64,000 nt of DNA from Paguma larvata (GCA_030068075.1 CM057844.1:15174001-15238000); one strand, 5' to 3'. Counted from the stretch's first letter, positions 11,301 through 22,935 are shown. Notes: generated by a model from the letters alone, not told the origin. Program-made: numbers and translations.

Positions 11301-13913
11301 TAAACTTCTCTTTCTCAGTTCATTAAATGAGGCAATCTTCTCTCCTCCTCTCTGTAAAATGAGAAGTTAGGGTCTATTTCCCTTCAGCTCTCCTCCCTTT
11401 TCTGCCTCCCAACCTTTCCCCAGCAAACTATTACACTGTCAAAGTTTTATCATTTATACCATGCTCTGTACTAGAACTGTTTTTTACACATTGATTTTGT
11501 CAATTGGAAAATGAGTAACATTTGCAATATGAAAATTACATAGTAATTACTCTCTGCAGAAACCAGTAGTGTGTATGAACACAAAGGGAAGGCCATATAA
11601 CACTGTCACTAACCAGGTGCAGCTCAAAGAACTATAATAAAGAAAACTGGGGAAAAGGAGGACCCTCCTTCAACACTGGAACTTAATCTGTTCTCTGAGA
11701 ACACTGTTCTATCAAGCTTTCCATTATAGCAATTGCATTTGCTTTTAGGATTTTAGAATTCTCTAACAATCATATTCTAATTTTGACAGTTTTTTTCCAA
11801 AGAAAGATTTGCCAAAAAAATACTGTCTTGGAATTTTTTTTTAACTGCATTCCTGGTTTATCTACTTGCCTTTGGAACCCACACTTCCCTCTAGCTTTGT
11901 TGCATTAATTCTTTTAGGACTGATGTGGTGATTGAATGTTTTAGTTCTTAGAGGTCTTAAAATGCTTTTATTTTCCCTTCATACTGAATGTGATGATCAG
12001 TATGCAACAGAATTGCAGGTTCAAAATGAGGTTCCCTGCAAACAACAAAAGCATAGTACTCTTGCTTCTAGAAATCACCTGTGTGGTCAGTTTTCTATCC
12101 CACTCCTTTTTCTGGAATCTTTAGCACCCCCTCCTTTTCCTCAGTGTTCTGAAATATCATGAACTTGTGTTTAGTTGCTCATCCATTCATGTGCTTTTCA
12201 CTCATCTTACTTTGCACTCCGAGGACCCTGAAGGGCTGAAGATTTGGAGAATATAAAATGTGTGTGTGTATTTCCTCCACTTTTTCAATTTCTCTTTGCA
12301 GACCCTCTATTAGAAGGTGTGGGAACACTGGACTGATTCTCTAACATTTCAACTTTTTACTCCTACTTTCTAGCTGTTTGTTCCTTTACTGTTTTCTTAT
12401 ATGTTTCTTCATCTTTCACCACTATACTACTATTTGAAAGGCAAGCATTACACATTAGTTTACAAGAACTCCTTCTTATTCCTAAACTGTTTTTCTTCCA
12501 TAGAAATCTGTTCTTAACTATCCTGATGATAAAAGTTAGAATTACTTCAAGAGTTTACTCTTCTGACTTGTTTCTTCTGATTCTGTTGATAGCTTCGTTC
12601 ATGTTGATCCTTCTCTTTACACTGTTTTTTCCCAGTATCTGTTGATTCTAATTTGTTTGATCCTAGTTTGTTAATGGATGATTGAGAAGCCAAAGAGGAA
12701 TTCAGATCCAAATACTTATCTTCATGGCTTCTTCATTTCCACTCATCAAACTACAGACCCATTTCATTTCTGAAACAGTTTTTGGTGACCCGTTAATCCT
12801 GGCATCTCTAAGAACCATTAATCATTTGTATTAAAAACTAGGTTTTCTTATTGCAATTTTTAAGAGTATGGCAGATGGAGGTCTAATGGACATTATTTTG
12901 GGGTCAGTCTTCATCTGACAGATAGAGGGTCATGATTATAAGTTAGTCATAATGACTACATTAAAAGAGATTCTAGAATTAATTCAGTATCACAGAGCTT
13001 AGTTGAAGAAAAAATAATTTCCCTTAAAGTCTAAACAAATCAATAAATAAATCTATTCATTTCATACTATTCCCATGTGCACCATTTTAGGATGTCCTCC
13101 TAAAGCAAAAAGATACACTTAAAATTTTGTAGGCACCTCTATCCTTTGTTATTATGGTAGTCTATACCAAAGATAGGCAAGTAAGTGTCCAACAGGGAAG
13201 AGAACAAATACCACCTCAGAGGGGACAACAAGAATCTCAAGATACACAAGTAAAAATTAAAATGGCCTCTGTCACCTTATTTAATTGCTTTTCTCTCAAA
13301 CCTGTAGCCGAGTCATCTCTTAAGAAACTTACTGAATAGCTGTTCTCAATTCAGGTACTCTGAGTTCACCAGCGCCCTGCCATGAAACCTTGCTCTAGTG
13401 TGCATTCAGCCCCCATCAGAACAAAGACTTGCTTACAAAGCTGAAGTTCATTTTCATTTATTTCAACTTCACTCTCCCCTCAACCTTGCTAACCCACCAA
13501 CGGTCTCATCTAAAAGTCCTCCAAAACTAAAATCCACAGGAAAATATATTTCTGAAGAAGTTCATTCTAAAGTGATTACATACACACATTACATAACATT
13601 TACATAAGAATATGAATAATGAGATTTAATTTTCCAACTCGGAAAATACTGCTAACACTGGGGATACTTAAAAAGATATGTGGCCCGGGGGAGAAGACTA
13701 TACAATGTTAAATATCTGTAATGAAATGTAAGAGCCACCAAACAAGACCAGATGCCTCAGCAGATGGTACAACTTGACCTCCCAACATCCTTTCTCCTGA
13801 TTTCAGCAGGTGATGAAAATGAACCCAACTAAAAATACTTGCTTCCTGAGGGTTCCTTACAGTGAATGGTAGCCTTTGACCCTGTTTAGTCTAATAGAAG
13901 GTATGTTGAGATT
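11301..13913. other. Unannotated stretch
   Basis: About 2.6 kb with no repeat or exon that I recognise. Generally AT-rich; short open frames at 11932-12162, 13154-13339 and 13398-13607 show no family resemblance. Ancient, unrecognised repeats are possible. Confidence 0.5.
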
Positions 13914-13947
13914 GGTGGGCGGGGGGAGGGGGGGACATAGGTGGGTA
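13914..13947 (+). other. G-rich tract with quadruplex potential
   Basis: Four or more runs of at least three G in 34 bases on the plus strand: ggtgggcggggggaggg, then ggggg and, after acata, ggtggg. Loops are short (1, 1 and about 7 bases). This satisfies the usual G-quadruplex pattern; any function is untested. Confidence 0.75.
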
Positions 13948-14493
13948 AGTGTCTGCTTTTCTAACGTATATACAATTGCTCCCTGCTTACTTCTTTTGCT
14001 TTCTGCTCAGAATAATGCATTTGATGCCTGAAGGTGCAGCAGGCATCGTGTAACCATGAGGCAATGAGCTTTTGGGTAAAAGCTTATCAACTAAAGATAG
14101 TGGAGAACAGATCTGGACAGAGGCTGGATCCCTGAGCGAATGACTTAGCTCCTAAACCAGCCCTCAACTACCTACCTCTGAGCTTCTTGTGATGTGGGAA
14201 AAACATGACCCTATGTGTTTAGATACTTTATGGATCACAGAACTCATTCCTGACAAATGCACTGGCAATACCTGAATTTTAATTCCCCTCCAGTCGCCTG
14301 TATACAAGGTTTGAATGCTTGACTAAAATGGCGAGGACTTTCCCTTCTACAAAACCTCCTTTAAACTTTAGATACAGGCCCATGATCCCTTACCCAAAAG
14401 GCTTGAGGTCTGATATATTTCAAATTCATAAAGGTAACATGCTGCATATATCATACACTATGCATTAGCCTCAACAGATCTACACACTTAGTC
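13948..14493. other. Unannotated stretch
   Basis: No feature recognised. Confidence 0.55.
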
Positions 14494-14692
14494 CAGCGGT
14501 TGACAAATTGTAGCCAGAGAGCCAAGACAAGTCTGTCCTGCTACCTATGTGTTAAACGAATTTTTGTTGGAACATTGATTCCTTCAATAACATATGGTAT
14601 CTGGTTGCTTCTGTGCTACCAACAGTGGTGGAGGTGAGTAGCTGCCACAAAGACAGTATGGTCCAGTGAAACAGGAAAAGTTTGCTGATCCC
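14494..14692 (-). mobile_element. MER20-like hAT remnant
   Basis: Plus strand corresponds to the reverse of MER20: gcggttgacaaattgtagcc at the left, a ttttgttggaaca block near 14562, tatctggttgcttctgtgct, gagtagctgccacaaagaca, and aaagtttgctgatccc at the right. Length of about 200 bases fits the family. Confidence 0.8.
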
Positions 14693-15697
14693 AAATCCAT
14701 CCGTTCTTTATGCACTAAAACCTACAGCTATTCGCCCTAAGTGGGCTAAATAAAGATGATCTATAATCTTCTGTTGGTTCAGGCATAATTTTGCGATGAA
14801 TTGTCTGCCAAATTTATAGGAAACCTAAGTTTTCAAAGCTATAATATTTTCAGAATTACAGAGAAAGGGACCAAGGTTCTATAGTTCAGAGGAGAGAGGA
14901 GTGGTTTGTCAGACTGGCCTAATCCATATGGGGGTGTTCTAGCTCACTGGGTAGTCCTTTAATGTCTAAAAGCCCAGAAAGGTGACTGAAGGCCCTAGGA
15001 AATAAAGAAACCGGGGAAGACTGCAGTGAAGAACACATCAGCTGATGAGCAAGAACGATTCCTAATCCTACATTCTGCTGACTTTGGGTATCCATTGCTC
15101 TTCTCTGAGTCTGCTTTCAAATCTGTCAAGTGGGACCAAAATATTACAGACTCTGCCACAGGCACAGAGGATGGTGAGATTATTTGTGACAACGCTATGA
15201 ATGTGGCAAGGCACAACACACCCATCCATTAGGTATATGGTTGCATAAATGAGATCGACTTCATTATACATATAGGCATAAATATGTATTTTACTAGATA
15301 GGTGTCTTTGATTATCAGCTTTTCCCCTTTTACTAAATAGCATTTGAGTGCAGAAGCATCAAATTTCTTAGGCTCTCCACAATGTTAGGTGGTTCTTCAC
15401 ATTTCTTAATTCTAAATTCTAGGAAGTGGACATATTTTTAACTTTTTGCTATTGTACACAAAATGTGAGTCATGTGGACCCCATTTCTCAGAGAGATTTT
15501 CTAAATAGCCATTGGACCACCTCTAACAGATCTAAAAAATTTCATGGGGACTCTACCATATTCATTTTTACTGCAATGTAAGTATTACAGGACATTTCTG
15601 TAAATGTGATCAATTTCAAAATAAGACTTAAATATTTTTAGTCCTACATTACAAGCTTAAATGTCAAAAATTAGATTTTTCTAATCTAAGACTTTTT
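14693..15697. other. Unannotated stretch
   Basis: No named repeat or exon recognised. Overlapping frames on both strands at 14995-15343 are short and unlike known proteins. The segment 15681-15697 is the left target-site duplicate of the next SINE. Confidence 0.55.
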
Positions 15698-15884
15698 TAA
15701 TGTTCATTTATTTTTGAGAGAGAAAAAGAGTGCGAGAGGGAGAGGGACAGAGAGACAGAGGGAGACACAGAATCAGAAGCAGGCTCCAGGCTCTGAGCTG
15801 TCAGCAAGAGTTAGATGCGGGGCTCAAACTCATGAGCCCTGAGCTGAAGTCAGACGCTTAACCGACTAAGCAACCCAGGCTCCC
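15698..15884 (-). mobile_element. Felid Can-SINE, antisense
   Basis: Tail reverse, gagggacagagagacagag, felid body reverse (caggctccaggctctgagct) and head reverse ending ccaggctcccc. Flanked by ctaatctaagactttt at 15681 and ctaatctaaaacttct at 15885, an imperfect target duplication of about 17 bases. Confidence 0.96.
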
Positions 15885-17142
15885 CTAATCTAAAACTTCT
15901 TTCATCATACAATCTATATAGTTAAAATACTGATTTTCAGCATTAAGATGAAAAATTGATTTTGTTGGCTCCTATATTTTTCAAAGTACTCAGTCTTTAC
16001 ACACTTGCTTATACAATTTAGACTGAAAACATTTATACCTTAATGATTTCCACAAATGACAAACTTAGCTTAAAATCTAGTTCTCTAATAAATACAAACT
16101 AATATGTAGTTGTTTTATTTATGACATACCCTAAATGTTGCACACCTAAACCTTAGAGAGGTCCTTTTATTAAATTTGACAGCAATTACTCATCGTGGAA
16201 CTGTACCCTGCCCAGAAGTTGCTCTACCAAGGAAGACCTTAGGTTTCAAAAGGTTTCTTGAGTCCAAGGGACTACAAATAGCATCTCTGAGAGCTGGGCA
16301 GACTGAAAACTTTTGTTTTAATGTGGCTCTGTTTGTACTGGTGAGAGCCTCTCCGTAAGGGAGCACCTGTTTTTCCTAAATATGTGCTGCTAAAGTCCCC
16401 TTCTCAGGAGGCATAGTTTGCAACAGAGGTGTATATGTGTACGCCTATGTTTTGAGGTATGCGCACATTCTGAGTCTCCAGGAACCCAGAGAAGTACACA
16501 TGGGCAGTTTACGAAGCACCCAAATATGGTCATAAAAATCACACCTCAGTTTGAGGTCACAGATTCACAGCTGTTTAAAAGGATCAGACTTCATGCCTAC
16601 CTCATTTGAGCTTATCATCAAAGAAAAGCATGACAAGAAAAACAAAGGCAGAATTACAAACACCTGAAGGAAATTAACTCTGAGAATGCTACTGGGAAGT
16701 GGAAGAACTAAGAAAAGGCCAGTGTCTATGAAACGTGGATGCAGAATCAATGAACAACAAGACAACAAAGAAGCAAGACACGTTTTTGCTGCGGTTAGGG
16801 CAGGAATAAGTAGTGCAACAAACTGGCAGTCATGATAGCCTTCCAGACTGCACGTGAGTATATAAGCATATAGCAGGAACCCTAACCTGTTGCCTCCCCA
16901 GGAACACAAAGAAGATAATGATGAAAATGTTGACAGGGAAACAGATGAATCAGTGACTAAAAACAGAAAGGAGACCTAGAAAGCATAATCTAAACAAGTA
17001 TAGCAGATCCCAGACAGACTTTTCTGCCTGCTGGAAATATCCACAGAACAGAGGATATTAAGTACGGAACCAGGCTGGTTACTTCCCCCCAAGCTTCTAC
17101 TACTACAATATTATTTGGGTTGCAGGGCACATCTGAATCTTT
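15885..17142. other. Unannotated stretch
   Basis: No repeat or exon recognised. The 114-codon frame at 16565-16909 (-) is rich in L, S and F and has no recognised domain. Confidence 0.55.
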
Positions 17143-17364
17143 TATTTATTATTATTTTTAAATTTCTTTCAAAATTTTTACTTTTGAGAGAGAAAGAGCA
17201 CAAGCATGGGACGGGCAGAGAGAGAGGGAGACACAGAATCTGAAATGGGATCCAGGCTCAGAGCTATCTGCACAGAGCCCGACTCTGGGTTGGAAATCAT
17301 AAACCATGAGATCATGACCTGAGCCAAAGTCGGCACTTAACTGAGTGAGCCACCCAGGCGCCCT
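17143..17364 (-). mobile_element. Felid Can-SINE, antisense
   Basis: TTTA-rich tail reverse, gacgggcagagagagagg, reversed body with cacagagcccgactctg, and head reverse gtgagccacccaggcgccc. A tctgaatctt duplication flanks it (near 17131 and 17376). Confidence 0.94.
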
Positions 17365-17401
17365 GTGGTGTGTCTGAATCTTAAGAAGAATCAGAATTGT
17401 C

Positions 17402-17945
17402 TAGACTGGTGGCTCAAACTTGGCTGCATATCGGAATAACCTGGAAAGCTTCAATATAATATTTACACCTGGACCCCACCACAGAGAATCTGATACCAAG
17501 GTTATGGGGTTGGGTATATCAGTATTTTGTTAATTGTTTTTAACGTTTATTTTTGAGAGAGAGGGCACATGAGCAGGGGAAGGGCAGAGATAGGGAGATA
17601 GAGAATCTGAAGCAGGCTCCATGCTGACAGCAAAGAGCCCAATGCAGGGCTCAAAGTCATGAACCACGAGATCATAACCTGAGCTGAAATCAAGAGTTGG
17701 ACATTTAACTGACTGAGCCACCCAGGCACCCCAATATTAGTATTTTCTAAAGTTTCCATGTTCATTCCAATCATCGCCAAAATTGGGAACATCATAGACT
17801 AATGTTCAAACTTTATGCACACTAAATTAAAATACAGTTATTTATTGAATAGATCTAGGGTGGGACCCAAAATTCAGTAGTTCTAACAAATTCTCAGATG
17901 ATGCTATTACTGCTGGTCCCTGGAGCACACTTTGAGTAGTAGTGA
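17402..17945. mobile_element. MER5A-like element(s), split by a SINE
   Basis: Left part 17402-17530 begins gactggtggctcaaacttgg and includes ataacctggaaagcttc and tggaccccaccacagagaat. After the SINE, the part 17749-17830 resembles the mirrored half. The part 17855-17945 (gggtgggacccaaaattcag, tgctggtccctggagcacac, actttgagtag) is the right half of a MER5-type element. This may be one rearranged copy or two adjacent copies. Confidence 0.65.
17531..17733 (-). mobile_element. Felid Can-SINE, antisense, inside MER5
   Basis: Tail reverse (taacgtttatttttgagaga), ggggaagggcagagatagg, reversed body and head reverse gactgagccacccaggcacc. Target duplication atatcagtattttgt (17516-17530) and atattagtattttct (17734-17748). 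Confidence 0.96.
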
Positions 17946-17969
17946 GGGCCTCATCCTGCACTGCCTAGT

Positions 17970-18435
17970 GTGACACCAACTGGCCACTTGTGGCTGTGGA
18001 ATGCTTGTGGAATGTGACTGGTCTGCCTGAAGAATCACATCTTTACTTTAAATTTAAAATCTGAAATTTAATTACTGGAAAATAATCATACATGTAGCAA
18101 TTTGGGTATGTGAATACTTGTTCGATTGTGACTTTTTTGAGATCCAGATCCAGATCAAGTACCTCTGATAAAAATTTAGCTTCTGAGTTGAGATGTGGTA
18201 TAAGCATAAAATATAGACTTGATTTCAAAGACTTAGTATGAAACCAAGAAAATAAAGTATCTCATTGGCAATTTTTGTATATTGGTTATGTTACAATAAT
18301 AGTCTAGATATACTGGGTTGCATAGGATATACTATCAAAATTAACTTTAGCTGTTTTTTTTTAAACATAGCTATCATAAAATTTTACATTCTCTCTGAGG
18401 CTAGCATTTTGCATTCCTTTAGACAGTATTGGTCA
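17970..18435 (-). mobile_element. hAT-like nonautonomous DNA transposon
   Basis: Reverse orientation of the family seen at 10.4 kb. Blocks in order: ctggccacttgtggctgtgg, ggaatgtgactggtc, then after an unrelated interval gagttgagatgtggtataag (18186), aagacttagtatgaaa, aaagtatctcattggcaatt, ttgtatattggttatg, and tagacagtattgg at the end. The interval of about 18025-18180 is not part of the expected element. It contains a short (gatcca)n run at 18141-18156. Confidence 0.68.
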
Positions 18436-18610
18436 AGATCAAAAGCAATTGAGGCTTTCCTATTACATGTTGCTAGTAATGGTCTAATGGGTGGTCTAAT
18501 TAGTTAATCGGTCTATGTGACCCATCCCAAACTGATTGATAACTAAGAGGAAGTCAGTGAGAGGCCTTCTAGAAAGGCTATTAGAGGCCTTAAAAAAAGA
18601 GAAAACCACA

Positions 18611-18812
18611 GGGGCCCCTGGGTGGCTCATTCTGACTTCAGCTCAGGTCATGATCTCATGGCTCACGAGTTCGAGCCCCACATCAGGCTCTGTGCTGACA
18701 GCTCAGAGCCTGGAGTCTGCTTCGGATTCTGTGCCTCCATCTCTCTCTGCTCCTTTCCCACTAATGCTCTCTCTCTCTCTAAAAAAAAAAAAAAAAAAAA
18801 ATTTATAAAGAC
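18611..18812 (+). mobile_element. Felid Can-SINE with internal head deletion
   Basis: Starts ggggcccctgggtggctcat but lacks the usual cagtcggttaagcgtc segment (part of the pol III A-box side). The felid body is otherwise well kept, followed by a CT-rich run and a 21-base A-tail. Imperfect target duplication agagaaaaccaca (18598-18610) and agagaaacccaca (18813-18825). Confidence 0.94.
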
Positions 18813-18841
18813 AGAGAAACCCACAAAAGAAGAAAGCCCTT

Positions 18842-19144
18842 TGCACCTGCCTCCTTCCAGCTGTATTTAAATGTAGTTAGAAGAGGACAAAACACATAGA
18901 GCTTTGGTAGCCATTTTAGCAACATGAGGTAACAGGAACCAGAGCTCCTGATGGCCACCTCCTTAGAGTTCCAATCAAAATAGGATCCTTTTCCTTTGAA
19001 TTTATTGTAAGACCAAAAAAATGTCCTAATGATTCAAATGAATGCTTTTTAAATGTTACGATGCATATGAATACCTGGGGGATCTTCTAACAATGCAGAT
19101 TCCCTTTCAGCAAATCTAGCGTGGGGCCTGAAAATCTGAATTTC
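18842..19144 (+). repeat. 303-bp direct duplicate, copy A (probable donor)
   Basis: Begins tgcacctgcctccttccagc and ends gggcctgaaaatctgaatttc. It matches 19754-20056 with no gaps and only three differences seen (99%). Its right edge lies inside a MER5-type element that continues uninterrupted past the breakpoint, which argues that A is the original. Confidence 0.97.
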
Positions 19145-19200
19145 TAGCAAGCTCCCAGCTGCTATCTGTGTAGCTGGTACAAGCACCCATACTGTCGTTA
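19050..19200. mobile_element. MER5-type hAT remnant
   Basis: Contains gaatacctgggggatcttct, caatgcagattccctttcag, agcgtggggcctgaaaatct and ctagcaagctcccagct, matching the interior of MER5-family elements. The left part lies inside duplicate A. Confidence 0.7.
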
Positions 19201-19710
19201 GAAGGATTCCAACCAAAAGCACTTATGTTCTTTAGTACTTGCTACTAAAAGCATTTCTAGTAGACACAGAAGGCCAAGGCAACCACTGCCCAGTAGCTCC
19301 TCCATTTGCAAACTGTGGCTGACAGCATGATCATGACTGACCATCTAGGAACTCAGGACCTAGGAATCTGTCCCTTTCCCAAAAGATACTAGTAGCTATT
19401 ATGGGAGCAAGAGGGCACAAGGCAAAGGGTTCTGTGGTCCTACGAATTTGGAAGTTGCTGGGGTAAAAAGTTAAAACACATTTCTCTACTACTGGATTTT
19501 CCATGCATCCAAATCACTTGTAAGCTAGTACATGCTTTAATTTTTCATGTATTGTTAATTACAGACTTGATTACAAAATACTTTCTTTTCACAGGGAATA
19601 TCACTGGATTAATGTGCCATGGAACACATATTGTGAAATGTTGCGTTATTTAGATAATGAATTAGAAAACATCAAGGCAAGAAAATGCAGTTCGTGTAGT
19701 CCTAAAATGT

Positions 19711-20200
19711 TTAAGAACCACGGTGTTTGGTGTGAAGTAATCTAGATTCAAACTGCACCTGCCTCCTTCCAGCTGTATTTAAATGTAGTTAGAAGAGGAC
19801 AAAACACATAGAGCTTTGGTAGCCATTTTAGCAACATGAGGTAACAGGAACCAGAGTTCCTGATGGCCACCTCCTTAGAGTTCCAATCAAAATAGGATCC
19901 TTTTCCTTTGAATTTATTGTAAGACAAAAAAAATGTCCTAATGATTCAAATGAATGCTTTTTAAATGTTACTATGCATATGAATACCTGGGGGATCTTCT
20001 AACAATGCAGATTCCCTTTCAGCAAATCTAGCGTGGGGCCTGAAAATCTGAATTTCAGCACCTCGTTGTGCTGTACCCATAATACACTGTGTGATGGATG
20101 GACAAGCTACTTACACTCCGTGAGCTGAATTCCTCACACCTAAGACAGGAAAATAACACCTGCCCACATCACCAAACTATGGTAAAGATAATATGTGCTC
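19711..20200 (-). mobile_element. MIR SINE split by duplicate B
   Basis: Left part 19711-19753 (ttaagaaccacggtgtttgg, ctagattcaaa) and right part 20057-20200 (acactgtgtgatggatggac, caagctactt, cacctaagacagg, ataacacctgccca) look like the two sides of one antisense MIR. The 303-base duplicate sits between them. Confidence 0.68.
19754..20056 (+). repeat. 303-bp direct duplicate, copy B (probable insertion)
   Basis: Same orientation as copy A, 912 bases downstream. It interrupts an MIR. The six bases gcacct occur at its left edge (19755-19760) and again just past its right edge (20058-20063), a microhomology or short target duplication. There is no A-tail and no terminal inverted repeat. Confidence 0.97.
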
Positions 20201-21111
20201 ACACTTCTCAAAATGACACTTCTTGTATTTGGAACAGAGTTCAAACTTTTTAAGTATATATTTAGAGCTACATAAATACATTGTGGAGTAGAATAACTCA
20301 TATGCACTCTAAAGATAACACCTGGGAGAAAAAATCTTGGCTTTCAGAACCTCTTGCAGGAGATCATTCACTTCCCTCTGCTCTTAAGTGTACTTCATAG
20401 AAAAGCTGCATGTGTTTGGAAGTGCTTTAAAGCCAAAAAGCTCTGAGTTTGAGGATGGCTTGTGGGTACCACTTGGCAAATGCAGGTGAGCTACTCAGCA
20501 GGTTTTCCAACAGGGTATCTACCCCCAGGTGTGGCCACAACTTTCCAAAGTTTCCAGATTCAGATAGGAGAGGGTAGAATGCCCAGAGTTCATAAGGAAG
20601 GCTTCGAATAACCAATTCATGGTAAAAAAAAAAAAGCCAAAGCATGGAAGAAATTTTTAATGCTGAAATATTAAAATATACTGAGGAACACTGTAATAAT
20701 TTTATTAAGTGGATGATATTCCTTGACCAGTGACATTATTTGTTGCTTAGACACAATGACACACATGAAACTATTCTCCTGTGGGTAGCAGTACTGATGA
20801 TAATCTGTCCTTTTTTACCTGTTTCCATTCTCTATACTTTTGTAATTGACTTTCCTCTCTTCTAACTAATGTGTCTTTGGATAAAGCTTTATATGGAATC
20901 ATCCATTTGCACAAAATATATTCAGCTGGTTCTTTCAGTGTTGCCATAGACTGCAGAAAGCACGAATATGACACAGACATGGTCATGTCTTGGCCATAGG
21001 TTAAAGACCAAAATAATAATAATAACTATATGTATATGTGCATGCGAATAATAGCAAGCTGAGACCATTGTCACTAAAACCTTATGAAAAGCACATGAAT
21101 CATTTCTGGTT
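20201..21111. other. Unannotated stretch
   Basis: No repeat or exon recognised. An A-run lies at 20623-20634 and a short (aat)n run at 21011-21024. Confidence 0.55.
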
Positions 21112-22267
21112 TAGGGAACACAGCAAGTAGAATAACAGCTCCCTAAAGATGCCCACTTCCTAATGCTCAGACCTGTGAATATGTTGTTCTACATGGCAGA
21201 GGAGAACTAAGATTGCAGATGGCATGAAGACTGCCAATCAGCTGACCCTAACATAAAGATTATCCTGGATTTTCCTGGTGGACCCACTGTCATCACAAAG
21301 GTCCTTCAAAGAGGAAGGAGGCTGCAGAGGAGTAAGAAGCAACAAATGACACTGAGAAAGATCCCACAGAACACTGATGGTTTTGAAGATGGAAGGGACC
21401 ATAAGGCCAGGTGGCCTCTAGAAACTCCAGAAGGCAACAAGGAAACAGATCATCCCCTAGAGACTTCAGATGGGAATGCAGCGCAGGCAGCAGCTTAATT
21501 TTAGTCCAGTGAGACCCATTTGGGACTTCTGACCTCCAGACCTATAATAAATTTTTGTTGTTTTAAGGGATGCAAACTGGTGCATCCACTTGGGAAAACA
21601 GTTTGGAGGTTCCCTAAAAAATTAAAAATAGAACTAGCCTACAACCTAGCGATTGCCCTACTAGGTATTTATCTAAGGGATACAGGTGTGCTGTTTTGAA
21701 GGGGCACATGCACCCCAATGTTTATAGCAGCATTATCAACAACAGCCAAAGAATGGAAAGAGCCCAAATGTCCATCAATGGATGAATGGATAAAGAAGAT
21801 ATGGGGTGTGTGTGTGTGTGTGTGTACACCCACCCACCCATATACATACAATGGAATATTACTCGGCAATCAAAAAGAATGAAATCTTGCCATTTACAAC
21901 TATTTGGATGGAACTAGAGGGTATTGTGCTAAGAGAAATTAGTAAGAGAAAGACAAATATCGTTATGACTTCACTCATATAAGGAACATAAGGGAAAGGA
22001 AGCAAAAATAATATAAAAACAGGGAGGGGGACAAAAACATGAGACTCTTAAATATGGAGAACAAACAGAGGGTTGCTGGATGGGTTGGGGGGTGCTAAAT
22101 GGGTAAGGAGGATTAAGAAATCTACTCCTAAAATCGTTGTTGCACTATATGCTAACTAACTTGGATATAAATTTAAAAAATAAATAAAAATTAAAAAAAT
22201 TTTTGTGTTGTTTTAAGCCACTAACTTTGTGGTAATTTTCTACAGCAGCAATGAGAAATTAACATAG
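21112..22267 (+). mobile_element. MLT1-like LTR (ERVL-MaLR), split by an L1
   Basis: Left part to 21567: cacttcctaatgctcagacc, tgtgaatatgtt, ggattttcctggtggaccca, cagtgagacccatttgggac, cttctgacctccaga, then the aataaa signal near 21546. The right part 22206-22267 continues with gttgttttaagccactaact, ttgtggtaattt and acagcagcaatgagaaatta. The inserted L1 occupies 21568-22198. Confidence 0.85.
21568..22198 (+). mobile_element. 5'-truncated L1, inserted in the LTR
   Basis: L1 ORF2 end and 3' UTR: aaaacagtttggaggttccc, ctagcgattgccctactagg, gcaccccaatgtttatagca, ccaaatgtccatcaatggat, caatggaatattactcggca, tggatggaactagagggtat, ctaacttggatataaattta, A-rich tail. An internal (tg)n run sits at 21806-21825. 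Target duplication atttttgttgttttaag (21551-21567) and atttttgtgttgttttaag (22199-22217). Better preserved than the other L1s here, but its frame is broken. Confidence 0.95.
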
Positions 22268-22799
22268 GAGATCAAAGCAAAAGTTGTGAAGGAACCAGCC
22301 TCGAGGTGGGCCTTAAGAAGTTTGAAACATAGTTGTGATACTCAAATTTAAAATAAATATATAGCTCTTGATATTTTGAAGGATTCGCCAGGTCAGATTT
22401 AAATTTTTCATCCAATGAAATAAAAGGCAAAAATAATACACTCTTTATGTCATTTTTACTAAATCTCACATAAAAGGCAGCCCTTCTTGTACACTCTCAT
22501 GATACACACAAGAGATGCCAAAATTAACAAAGAGCTATGCTCTGAGAACTTCAAGTGATTACTGCATTTATACCTAATCTTACAAACTATCTCTTTATCC
22601 CACCAATATCAGCAAACTATTCAAGTTAACATGGTGTAGTAAAAGACTTCCAAATTTGGTATTAGTCTCGGCCAAACTTGGTATTAGCCTCAAAGTCAAG
22701 AGGATTTAGATGGCTTGAAAGATAGAAAAGTGCCAATCATATAAAGAACTTCCAGAGTTGGGGTAAACACCATTCTGTGCGTGTTTTAATCATTGTGTG
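22268..22799. other. Unannotated stretch with a 22-bp tandem pair
   Basis: No named repeat. At 22650-22693 there are two adjacent imperfect units reading ccaaayttggtattagyctc. Confidence 0.6.
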
Positions 22800-22855
22800 T
22801 ATGTGCGTATATACCTACAAACAGATTTTCTGTGTATGTGATTCAATGTAACACA

Positions 22856-22935
22856 TATTGTGTGGGTGCGTGTGTGTGTGTATATATATGTATATATATA
22901 TATATGGTGTATATATGTACATATATAATATAAAC
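22856..22935. repeat. Compound GT/TA microsatellite
   Basis: A tgtgggtgcgtgtgtgtgtg run is followed by alternating ta blocks (tatatatatgtatatatata) and tgtatatatgtacatatata. Alternating purine-pyrimidine sequence of about 75 bases; likely length-variable between individuals. Confidence 0.92.

Noticed and set aside
22650..22693. 22-bp tandem pair
   Set aside because: Only two imperfect units; expected as an ordinary small duplication.
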